A stretch of DNA of 64,000 bases, from positions 128,436 to 192,435 of the forward strand of contig JAKUCV010002880.1 of the NCBI GenBank assembly GCA_028386065.3, given 5' to 3'. Numbering within the stretch: position 1 is the first letter of the stretch; each line of letters starts with the position of its first letter. A program made the translations under genes and the position numbers. Source of the DNA: Turnera subulata. Its lineage: Eukaryota > Streptophyta > Magnoliopsida > Malpighiales > Passifloraceae. Below are positions 13,101 through 22,463 of the stretch, piece by piece. Below the pieces are notes generated by a model. The model was not told the DNA's origin, ran no database searches, and saw only the letters and a program-made list of their open reading frames with translations.

Positions 13101-13931
13101 AACCATTGTGTGTATTTGAGAAGACTACAGGATGGGTCCTACATCTATCTACTCTTATATGTTGATGATATGCTGATAGCAGCAAAGAGCCAAATTGAAA
13201 TTGACAAGTTGAAGGCTCAGTTGAGTAGAGAGTTTGAGATGAAGGATTTGGGAGAAGCCAAGAAGATTCTCGGCATGGAGATAAGCAGAGATAGAGAGGG
13301 AGGCAAGCTTTGGCTGACACAAAAGGAGTATTTGAAGAAAGTACTACAACGTTTTGGCATGAATGAAGGGTCAAAACCTGTAGGTACTCCGCTTGCTCCT
13401 CATTTAAAGCTTAGTAGCCAGTTATCTCCGCAGATAGATGAAGAACGAGAATATATGGCAAAAGCCCCTTATGCCAATGTAGTCGGAAGCTTGATGTATG
13501 CAATGGTGTGTACGAGACCGGATATTTCACAAGCTGTTAGTGTTGTGAGCAGATACATGCATGATTTTGGCAGAGGTCATTAGCAAGCTATGAAATGGAT
13601 TCTTCGGTATATCAAAGATACCGTTGATGTTAGCTTAATGTTTGAGCGGGATGAATCACTTGGTCAAGGAGTTGTTGGATATTGTGATTCTGACAATGCT
13701 GGAGATTTGGATAAGCGAAGATCGACGATGGGCTATTTGTTCACTTTAGCAAAACCTATTAGTTGGAAGTCCATTTTACAGTCAACGGTGCCTTTGTCTA
13801 CAACGGAGGCAGAGTATATGGCTATTACAGAACCTGTGAAGGAGGCAATTTGGCTTTATGGATTGCTCAAAGACTTGGGGGTTGGTCAGAAACAACTTGC
13901 AGTATATTCTGATAGTCAGAGTGCTATTTGA
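10104..13931 (+). pseudogene. Copia gag-pol polyprotein, one frame with four TAG stops and a terminal TGA
   Basis: From ATG 10104 a single frame runs about 1275 codons without a frameshift, but is broken by TAG at 10251, 10743, 12792 and 13581 and ended by TGA at 13929. In order it carries a UBN2-type gag, a CCHC knuckle (CAFCHEKGHWKKDC, about 10869-10910), protease (LDSG, about 11035), GAG-pre-integrase, integrase with HSD, TDNGGEY and a catalytic Glu after QQNGVSE, RT with YVDDM at about 13158, and RNase H (CDSDNAGD, TEAEYM, SDSQSA). The C-terminal RNase H end is missing at the poly-G junction. The element cannot encode a full polyprotein as it stands. Confidence 0.95.
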
Positions 13932-13936
13932 GCTTT

Positions 13937-13965
13937 GGGGGGGGGGGGGGGGGGGGGAGGGGGGG
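13937..13965 (+). repeat. Poly-G tract at the copia pol / 3' LTR junction
   Basis: Twenty-nine bases, all G except an A at 13958. It replaces the end of RNase H, the polypurine tract and the first roughly 60 bp of the 3' LTR. Confidence 0.9.
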
Positions 13966-14399
13966 TTTGTTTTGCTATAAATAGAACTCCCCCTTGCCTT
14001 AGTAAGTCATCCCAAAATTAGAGTATAATTGTATCCTAACAATTGTACTAAATACTCTTCTTCTCCTAGTAAAAAGAGCAGGCCCTTTTCTAGTGGTGCT
14101 CCGGAGACGTAGGCAAAATTGGCCGAACTCCGTTATCAATTTTTTCAGTGTGTTCTTTCTTTATTATTCCACCTTTAATTTCCGCATTTGTTTATTTGTT
14201 TAGTATTCAACATTGGCCGGCTAAGCCGCCTTATCTCTTTGTTGGCTGGCTAAGCCGCCTTATTTCTTTCCTGAGAGATTTATCTTGGAATGATAATTCT
14301 GTCTAAGGAGATAGGCTAGGCCATCTTTCCTGAAAATTATCGAATCAGTTCGATTCACTAGTTTGTTGTAGTGGGGAATTTACCCGAGTTTTCCCAACA
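13966..14399 (+). repeat. Truncated 3' LTR of the copia element
   Basis: 434 bp against 567 in the 5' LTR. The left end is missing and about 100 bp between the second taagccgcctt and gatttatcttgg is absent. About six substitutions per 330 aligned bases were counted by eye (roughly 2%). Confidence 0.9.
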
Positions 14400-14530
14400 G
14401 CTATCTATAGGATAAAAGACTCGTCTCATTTACATGTAAGTAGAGAAATGAGTCATTATTAAGTGTGGCATCATCCATGAATACTAATTTCAACAAATCA
14501 CGAGCAATCTCATTAAGAATTAAGCAGACC

Positions 14531-17500
14531 CTAATCAATGGCGATGCTTTCTGCTTCAAGCCTGATTGCTTCAAACAGCTTCGTGGACAAATATCGCTCC
14601 CCAGCACTGGCAAACACTACCTACAATGGTAAAAAAGCAAGATAAGTTACCTAACACAAGACACTATCCACTAAGACCAAAAAGAAAATTGCAGATTTTA
14701 AAGCTACCCTGCATATATACTCTGTTGTATTTTGTAGAAATAATTGACGAAGTAAATGTAGCAGATTCTAATCGGCGTGGAACAATATAGTCCTATGTTT
14801 TTATAACATAAAAGATAAAGTTAATATTCAACTTACTACAATGAGTTTCCCTGCATTTTCTGGTCTTTTTGCCAGTCTTAGTGCAGCAGCTGTTACAGCA
14901 CCAGATGATATCCCCACCTGAGGGAAACAGAAAGGATGTTTGTTATATATGTTCATTAAAAAATGGAGAATGGTGACTGAACACAAATGGGTTCTGTGCA
15001 TATATATACCAGCAAACCTTCTTTCAATGCTAGTAGCTTGGCTGTTTCAATGGCTTCCTCACTAGATACCTAAGTTGTATCAAGAAAAAAAAAAAAAAAA
15101 AGGTAGAAAGATTAGCAAGGAAGCCGGCCTTGGTTCTCTATCCTACCTCATCAAAACAGAGAATACTTTTAACATTTGTTTCAGGTTAGAACCCAAAAGA
15201 ACGATATTAATGTATGTGAGAGCTTGTAGGTCGCGAAATTAGAGTCCTAAACTTAGCCTTGTGAGTAACTAAGAGATAAGAAGATCCTGAATTGGAGTCA
15301 GCTTAAGGCAAATGAAGGAGCATGGTTAAAGGCAGAGTCTAGACTTACGGGAACAACTTCATCAAGCAAGTTGAGGTCCAAAGCAGGAGGGACAACTTCA
15401 GAACCAAGTCCTTCAATAAGATGCTTGCCTTTGATATGTAAAGCAGGAGACAATCATTAATTAAGGGAATGTCCAGTTGACGACGAAATTGTATAAATAT
15501 GAGAAAAGTTACTTTCTAGTAAACAGAATTTTGCTCAGCTTATTATAAGGCTAGTCAATGGTTAGCAGTCTTTGCTCTTTACCCTCTTTAAAAGAATAGA
15601 ATGAAATTTCAATCTAATAACCAAAATTTTCAGCAAATATGCCATTTAATAAGATTCAAAAACTCATCTGGTTTTCCTCCTCTTAAGACTGCACTTTCTG
15701 CTGGCTCCACGCCATAAACCTAGTTTGTAAAAGTGAGCAAATTATATACATGGCATGATCACTGTAACAAGAAGAAAAAAGGATCTTCATACATAACCAG
15801 AATGGAAACCTTGATCTCTGAGTTCTGTTCTTTCAAGAACTTTCCTGTACCAGCTATTGTCCCACCAGTACCTATCCCAGCAACCAGGGCATCAACTTTT
15901 TCCCCTGAGTCTTTCCATATCTCTGGGCCAGTAGTTTCGTAATGAATCTACACCATTGACAGCAGAAAATTACCTTAAGAACTTCAAGGACTACAAGTTG
16001 ATAGGAAGAAAATAACCTGTGCATTGGCAGGATTCTTCATTTGATTAAGCAAAAAACTATTGGGGGTGGTTTGCAGTATCTCTTCAGACTTGTTCAAGAG
16101 CTCTTGATACCCACTGGATGGATGTGTGAGATATAACTCAGCTCCAAGAGCACGCAGCACAATTCTTTTCTCAAGACTCTTACAAGCTGACATGATAACA
16201 ATAACCTTGTAGCCCTTCACTGCGGCAACCGATGCCAATGCAATGCCGCCATTACCATTAGAAAGCTCTAGAAGGACAGTCTAGAGAACGAACAAAACCA
16301 GAAACAAGTGCACAGGATTTCAGCGTGTAGACCTAAATTTGGACTAATGTCTTTTTTTTACATGTGTTTTGCTCTTGATTATCACAATTCATACTTGTAT
16401 TTCAATTTGGTCAAATTTAATCCCTCAATTAAATCTAATTTGTCTAATTTGGTTATTTTGACTGTTTTACCCCTTAAATTATTGACATATCAGTTTTTTT
16501 CATACGGATTCATCTCCTAACCGACCCGAAACTTGGTGGATACCTAAAGCCTAACCGAAACCTGACCCGAACTGGACAATCTTTATTATTTTCCTTTCCT
16601 TTTATTTTATTATTTTCTTTTTTCCAAAAATTTTAATTTTAAAAATAAATATTTCTTTTCGTTCTAGTAATTTGCAATCTATTTTTTTTGAACCAAACAC
16701 CTTCCCACCCGATAACCCAAATATCTATTTCTAGAACTAAAAATAGATTGCAGATTTCTAGAGTGAAAAGAAATATCTATTTTGAGAATTAAAATTTTTG
16801 GAAAAAATAAAATAATAAAAGAAAAGAAATAGAAAAATAATTTTTTAAAAATTGTCTTGTTCGGGTTGGGTTTCGGTTAGCCTTTGGATATCCACCGGGT
16901 TTCGGGTCGGTTAGGTGAAGAACCCGGGTGAAAAAACTGATACGCCATTGATTTTTGGGGGTAAAACGATCAAAATAACCAAATTAGGCTGATCAGGCTT
17001 AATTGAAGAATGAAATGTGACCAAATTGAAACACAGGTATGAACTGTGATAATCAAGAACAACACAGGTACCAAAAAAGACATTAGTCCAGCTAAATTTA
17101 CGATATAATGCTTCTTGGAAAGCTACATCAATGTCTGATCTTTCCTGGTGTGATCAAGCCTTTCTCTTCTGCATCTTTAATCACACTATATGCAATCCTT
17201 CAAGTTGCAAAATTAAGAACCAAATGTGTTAGTTTCAAGATAATAATTCAAGCATGAAACAAGAAGAACCATAATTTTGGAAAGAAGGCAAGTGATATAC
17301 ACCTGTGTTTAATAATACAAGTAGGTTCCATGGTTTCAAGCTTTGCGGGAAGACGGGCTGGACAACCATCTGACACATTGTCAAGATATACCATGGGAAT
17401 GTTGCCTATTAATTGCAACAAACTCCACCCCGATAAAAATGGAAGATGTTCATCATTAGCAAATTATTGTTATTCAAACGCCGATTGTCAAATATCGCAG

Positions 17501-17621
17501 AACAAAATGGGATATCTAGAATATTTTAGAAAAAAAATACCCAGGGAGCCGAGGAAATGTTACAAGGTTAGTAACCAGGAAGAAGAATTACTTTTGTGAC
17601 ATCTTTCTTGATCGCACACTT
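14531..17621 (-). pseudogene. OASTL-1: cysteine synthase-family pseudogene
   Basis: All ten exons of the family can be matched to OASTL-2 (for example exon 10 at 14531-14620 and exon 4 at 16017-16280). Several defects coincide. A TRIM at 17622 cuts the first exon just inside the start codon region. The exon 2 acceptor is AA instead of AG (17413-17414). Exon 3 and exon 6 donors are AT instead of GT (17138-17139 and 15666-15667). The PLP-lysine motif reads PTCIIKHR and the asparagine loop SNGNGG instead of TSGNTG. A foldback MITE fills intron 3. Exons 4-10 are about 99% identical to OASTL-2, exons 1-3 clearly less. Transcripts, if any, should not splice into an enzyme. Confidence 0.9.
16331..17099. 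mobile_element. Foldback MITE (Mutator-type duplication) in intron 3 of OASTL-1
   Basis: The element at 16341-17089 (749 bp) consists of two inverted arms of over 300 bp, starting GGACTAATGTC and ending GACATTAGTCC. Flanking 10-mers acctaaattt (16331-16340) and agctaaattt (17090-17099) differ by one base. The empty site agctaaattt is at 38833-38842 in OASTL-2. A 9-10 bp duplication with long inverted repeats fits Mutator-like elements. No coding capacity. Confidence 0.85.
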
Positions 17622-18190
17622 TGTTGGGAAGTAAAGCGCCGGAGTAGCCCGCAAATCGGGGAGAGAACAAACGTGGCCCAAGTGAGATCCACACTCGTAG
17701 GCTTGGACACCATAAAGTAACCCAAAACCTTAAGGCACTGGGTACATGGGTCCATTCCACTTATATTTTACTCACTTGGTCTCTTTCTATCCGATGTGGG
17801 ACAATTACTCATACTTGAACACCCAACAATCTCCCCCTCAAGTGTGAGTTACTTCCACATCGGGCTTAGGCATACTCCCCCTACAACGGAAGCATCTTCT
17901 GCGACATCCTCAAGAGCCCGCTCCACAACACCAAGCCCGCGTTCAAAGGAGCATGCGTCTGCCAATCTCTTAGGTTTTCAAGAGTCACGCCTTACAACTC
18001 CACGCATGGGCCTAAATCTAGAGTTTCGAACTTGCTCCACGTGGGGGCAGCAACCACGGGGCAAACCATGTCGTGTATCAATATCGATCACAACCGAACC
18101 TTAGGCTCCGCTACCACTTGTTGGGAAGTAAAGCGCCGGAGTAGCCCGCAAATCGGGGAGAAAACAAACGAGGCCCAAGTGAGATCCCAC
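17622..18190 (-). mobile_element. TRIM (terminal-repeat retrotransposon in miniature)
   Basis: On the minus strand: a partial 5' LTR (18190-18119) ending CCCAACA, then AGTGGTAGCGGAGCC as Met-tRNA-like primer site, about 290 bp of non-coding interior, polypurine GAGGGGGAGAT, and a complete 207-bp 3' LTR (17828-17622) from TGTTGGGTG to CTTCCCAACA. The LTR carries a TCCCACATCGG motif common in plant LTR promoters. No protein is encoded. The outer part of the 5' LTR is lost beyond about 18190, so no target duplication can be checked. It interrupts exon 1 of OASTL-1. Confidence 0.85.
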
Positions 18191-18736
18191 TGTGTGTTTT
18201 TCTTGGTAAAGTTCTTCCTAAGCTTATTATATCCACTGTACAATGGCATTCAAAGAGGAGTATTATAAATAAATTATGTGAATGTCATTGTTACCTTCCA
18301 ATAAAATTCGTTTTTGAAACGCCCTGACCCGTATTTACCACACATAGTAAACACGTGCCGGAACTGTAACGACCCAACCAAACAAAACCCAGCATACAGT
18401 GTATACAACAGAAACTCGGGCTCAACAGCCCAAAATAAAAACATCAATAACATCAAAACCGACCCAATGGCCCAACAATAGCAAAAGCATCCAGAGGAAC
18501 TACCGAACGAGCTCGGCAGGATGCCCCGTCTGGTCTTCGTCGACGAACTCTACTCGTCGCGGTTCTTCGTCACTCCTATGGAAGAGACGTTCTTCCTAGA
18601 GGACCAAGGTACTCTGAGGACCTCCTTCTACGGCTCAACAAATTCCGTCATGTTTTTCATCTCTAAAAGACTTTAGGAATTCAACCTAGAGCCGACTTGC
18701 CATTTCCTGGATCAAGGCACCTACTACCAACTCTCG

Positions 18737-19087
18737 ATGACTGCCCAAAGCATGCCCAGAGTCACTCGGTTACCTCCAACTTGGCCAAAGGCCCGACTAC
18801 TGGTGTGGAACTGCAGAGGAGTCGCTAGGCATTCCCAGGAGTTCTCGCGTATCCTGAGGGACCTGAAGAACCAACACAAGCAGAACATGGTTCTTCTCAC
18901 GGAGACCCAATGGCAGCCTGAAGACGATCACGGTCTCATCCCACTTCGGTTCCCCCCAGCAAAACAGTTCGAGCTTCCTGGCCAACACAACGCAAGCGGC
19001 ATGTGGTTCTCGGGGAACGACAGTATCAGGGTCAACATCAACAATGACCCCAACAGCTTCAGGGTCAACGTCGTTCCGAGAAGATGA
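18737..19087 (+). pseudogene. LINE endonuclease (EEP) N-terminal fragment inside the gypsy remnant
   Basis: The open frame contains LLVWNCRGVARHSQEFSRIL and VLLTETQW, the opening motifs (NCRG, E-T) of the L1-type endonuclease that begins plant LINE ORF2. It stops after about 116 codons, well before the catalytic core is complete. It is opposite in strand to the host gypsy remnant and has no poly-A tail, so it is probably filler captured during deletion repair. Confidence 0.7.
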
Positions 19088-19352
19088 ATGTATTTTTTAT
19101 AAAATATCAATGTAATATTAATGTTTGTAATAATAATATTAGCAATATTAATAATATTTATGTTTCCGCTATTTATGGCATCAATTACCTCTTCTGTGAA
19201 TGTTCTGCGACAGTTGGCGTCCCTTGACTGGATCCATAATGCACTAACTAGATGATATAAAATAATAAACCAATGGAGCGAACTATGCAAACTAGAACAA
19301 CAAACACACAAGGACTACCCAACAAGACCTAACGTCCGCTCCGCTACCAAAA

Positions 19353-21403
19353 TGAAACGCCCCGACCCGTATTTACCACACATAGTAAACACGTGCCGAA
19401 ACTGTAACGACCCAACCAAACGAAGCTCAGCATACAGTGTTTACAATAGAAACTCGGGCTCAACAGCCCAAAATAAAAACATCAATAACGTCAAAACCGG
19501 CTCAATGGCCCAACAATAGCAAAAGCAGCACAGCGGAAGACTTAATAACTCACAAAGACACTGTATGCGACACATGAAGCAACTATGGATCCAAGTCTTG
19601 TCCAAGGGATAACGCCGCAGCCTGTCTGGAATGCACCAAACCTGTACCACAAATAATCCATCCTACGGGATGAAAGCCCGTAGGTGAGGGGTGAGTCCGA
19701 AGTGTTCACCGACGAAGGATAGACAATCAATATGCAACACTATAAATTAGTCAATGTCGAAAACACAGGCACAACAGCCAAGATAAAACAATCCAAAAGA
19801 CTCGACCCAAAACTGGTCCAAGACCAAAAAGACTCAAATAAAAATTCAATTTCCAATTTTATCTTTCCGGGCCCCGTCACGGATAAGCTAGGGGTCAGAC
19901 CTGGTTCTCAACATATTTCGGGTGCCAGACCAAATCCAAGAGAACCCAGGGATCGACATCCCAAAAATAAGAACTCAGGGATAGACATCCCAAATATAAT
20001 CACGGGATAGACATCCCAAGCATAGACATGCTTATCACAAGTAACCCAAGTCATGACCACAACAAAACAGTCTTAAACCATCGAGTCGTACCATTACTTA
20101 CCACGTGACAATTATATTATCATCATCCAAAACCAAATCATAGGGATCAACATCCCTAACCAAAGTACCGGGATAGACATCCCATCCAAAACCGAGGATC
20201 GACATCCTTATCACCAATTATTATTTATTCCATTTTATTTAATGCCAAAAAGACACAAGGATAAACATCCAAAAACTCGACGTACGGGGATAAACATCCC
20301 CAAAACCAATCAAGACAATGGGATAAACATCCCGAATCAAACCACAACAAATGCAATAACCAACAATGCAACAATCATCAAACACAATAACCGAGTAATA
20401 CAGGCAGATATTGAAGGAAATCCATCCTCACCTTGGCCAATTACTCAACTCTGAAGACAATGATCGGTCCGAAGCCGGTTCCTCGGGAAACGGCCCGATA
20501 TCAAAACCTTGGGTTGCAGCGGCGACGGCGCGACATACGCGAGGGAGAAGGAAGGCAAGCGAGGCAGAGCGTGCGGCGGACGAGGGCGACCCCTCTGGCG
20601 GTGGAACGACAGCGCTGCGTCGTAGGCAAGAGGCGGCAGGCACGAGGGAAGATAGATCCGTCGGGTTCTGTCGACGGGTCAACGCCTTCCACAGGCGCGT
20701 CAGGCGGCAGAAGGAGGAGGAAGCGACGGCGTCGAGGTCGTGATGGCACGACGATCCTGACGGCAGCGGCGGTGAGTCGAGAGGCGGCGTGGATTTCGTC
20801 GGCGTGCACAGTGTTGGCTCGGGAGGAAGGTGGTGACACTGTTCACCTGTTTCTTCCTTTTTCTTTTTTTTCCTTTTCTCTATTTTTCTGTTTTTCTTCT
20901 CTTTTCTTTTTCATTTGCTGTATTTATTTTTTTTCTTCTCTTATTTTTCTTATTTTTCTCTCGGTTTTTCTTTTTTCTTTTTTTTTTCTTTCTTTTTTTT
21001 TTCCTCTCTTTTTTTTTTCCCTCTCCTTTCTTCCTCTTTTCTTCTTCTCTTTTTCTCTTCTCCTGCTTCCTTTTTATAATGAAGAAAACACTATGCAACC
21101 TGTGAACTTCAACAATGCAGCTTGTCTGCATTATGGAGCGAGTCCGGTTCGGACCAAAAAATAACTGATACCCTCTTGGTTATTTTCCGTTGTGATTTTT
21201 TGAAGATTCCGGGACCCAAAAAATACCAACTTAGGTCCGAAAAATCCACGGAAAAATGTCGATCGCGGGAAAAGACTCGGTTACCAAAAACGACGCTCGA
21301 TTTACCTTGAATTAATTACCCAAGATTAATTCATTCGGTAAATTGCAGTAAAAAGACTTTTACAGTCCCGGTAAAAATCCAAATTTTTACCCGAACTGTT
21401 ACA
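19353..21403 (-). repeat. Complete 2.05-kb gypsy LTR
   Basis: It contains the palindrome array (19949-20333), a GC-rich segment with overlapping open frames at 20430-20840 and a long polypyrimidine tract on the plus strand at 20840-21070. The frames there have low-complexity Arg- or Phe-rich translations and are not called as genes. Confidence 0.85.
19949..20333. repeat. Array of ten short palindromes with conserved 4-base centre
   Basis: Copies: 19949-19962, 19978-19991, 20004-20017, 20018-20033, 20141-20158, 20170-20183, 20195-20208, 20259-20270, 20286-20301, 20320-20333. The arms are usually GGGAT / ATCCC around a centre of [C/A][G/A]AC. Variants keep the dyad through paired changes: AAGCAT/ATGCTT, AGGAT/ATCCT, GGGGAT/ATCCCC, TAGGGAT/ATCCCTA. 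The array lies in the PBS-proximal half of the LTR. Confidence 0.85.
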
Positions 21404-21408
21404 GTTTT

Positions 21409-22463
21409 GGTATTGGAGAACCATCCTTATTATTTCAGTATAATGAGAAGACTAATTATACATTTTATCCCATCTTATTTCTTTGCATTCATGTCCCCTT
21501 ATAGTTTCTTTCTTTCCTTTTCTTTCTTCCCTGGACATTGTTCTTATACATAAACTCTAATGAATTGTTTTTCCACAAATATTTCTATTTTTCTCATACT
21601 TTTTTTTTCCTTGGAAGAACCTTTGATTAATCTGCTGCTTCTTTCTTCTTAAGTTCTTTTCAAATAATTGGTGCTCATGGCACCATCTTAGGATTGGCCT
21701 CCAAGCTGTAACTCAATCAACTTTCATTATAAGGGCTGATATGATTGGGGAATTCTTCTCGAGCTTGGGCAAATTAATCACACCACGTGGCTTTTCAGCT
21801 TTTTTCCCAATCATAGACATTGAAGATATTTTTTTTTTCGAAAGACATTGTAGGTATTGGAACTAGACTCTATATGAAAATCATATACTGCCAGCGACCA
21901 AGAGGTCGGGTTGGCACCAAAATCCTCCAGTCATGAAGGCCGTCTGGGTTCGAGTCTGACTGCAGGTATATTTAATTAGTTTGGGTTGGGTTAGGTTATA
22001 GGGTTAGGGGGTATAATAGGAGGCATGGGGCCATCAGGTTCTGAAAAAGAATGATGATATTGTTTCTTTCTCTTAGGTGCACCCTTCATTTCTAATATTG
22101 GTTAAGCTTAAAAAAAATTTCTAATATTGAAATTCATGTCAAAAAGGGTGCATTAACGATATGCCACTCTATTGCTTTTATGATATTGGTCAAGTTACTC
22201 TATTCATTCCATGGCCCGAGCCTAGGTGCCATATATTTTAGAGATGCCACCTACTGATTATGGCCACCTATTGTTCTACTTTTTTTTTCCTTACTAATTA
22301 ATATGGTATTAATATAGGCTATAGCCACCACCACCTAACCTTCCTAATAAGGTGGACAACTATTAATTAAATTTGGGTGCAAGCCATTTTTTGGCTCGAG
22401 CTTTTCCAGTTTGTCCTAATTGGCATACCCAGATTGGCTTAATTATATACCCAATTCTTCTAA
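21409..22463. other. Intergenic; includes a segment paralogous to 41365-41770
   Basis: About 21480-21860 aligns with 41365-41770 (shared phrases tttctatttttctcatactt and ggcaccatcttaggattggc). No gene is visible. A possible SINE lies at 21895-22055. Confidence 0.5.
21895..22055 (+). mobile_element. Possible SINE
   Basis: Has a B-box-like GGGTTCGAGTCTG at about 21948 with a weak upstream A-box-like stretch. There is no clear poly-A tail or target duplication. Confidence 0.3.

Larger units (their letters stand above)
9466..14399 (+). mobile_element. Ty1/copia LTR retrotransposon (Tork/Tnt1-like), defective
   Basis: The element runs from TGTTGG (9466) to CCCAACA (14399). Flanking 5-mers are GCTGT (9461-9465) and GCTAT (14400-14404), a target duplication with one change. 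The empty site GCTGT survives once in block B at 36871-36875. The 5' LTR is 9466-10032, the gag-pol region 10104-13931, and the shortened 3' LTR 13966-14399. Domain order protease-integrase-RT-RNase H marks it as copia. It lies between the LINE relic and the 3' end of OASTL-1, and is defective through stops and a damaged 3' end. Confidence 0.95.
18310..21408 (-). mobile_element. Internally deleted Ty3/gypsy element with GTTTT target duplication
   Basis: The element is 18315-21403, flanked by GTTTT (18310-18314 and 21404-21408). The complete 5' LTR (minus strand) is 21403-19353, TGTAACAG...GGGCGTTTCA, followed by TTTTGGTAGCGGAGC as primer site. Only 176 bp of the other LTR remain (18315-18490). 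The interior is under 0.9 kb: a short degenerate gag-like start (MDPVKGRQ) and a foreign LINE fragment. No RT or integrase is left. LTR composition matches the LTR at 1-4115 and the one starting at 63599. Confidence 0.85.

Noticed and set aside
10104..13931. Programmed readthrough of TAG in the copia frame
   Set aside because: Four separate TAGs, including within gag and RNase H, plus a missing 3' end fit decay better than recoding.
19949..20333. Possible CRISPR-like array
   Set aside because: Units are short palindromes with irregular spacing in a plant LTR; no constant repeat-spacer structure.
20830..21131. Phe/Leu-rich frame resembling a membrane protein
   Set aside because: Translation of a polypyrimidine tract inside the gypsy LTR; no real codon pattern.
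21977..22010. Telomere-like gggttaggttatagggttaggg stretch
   Set aside because: Too short and irregular for an interstitial telomere repeat.
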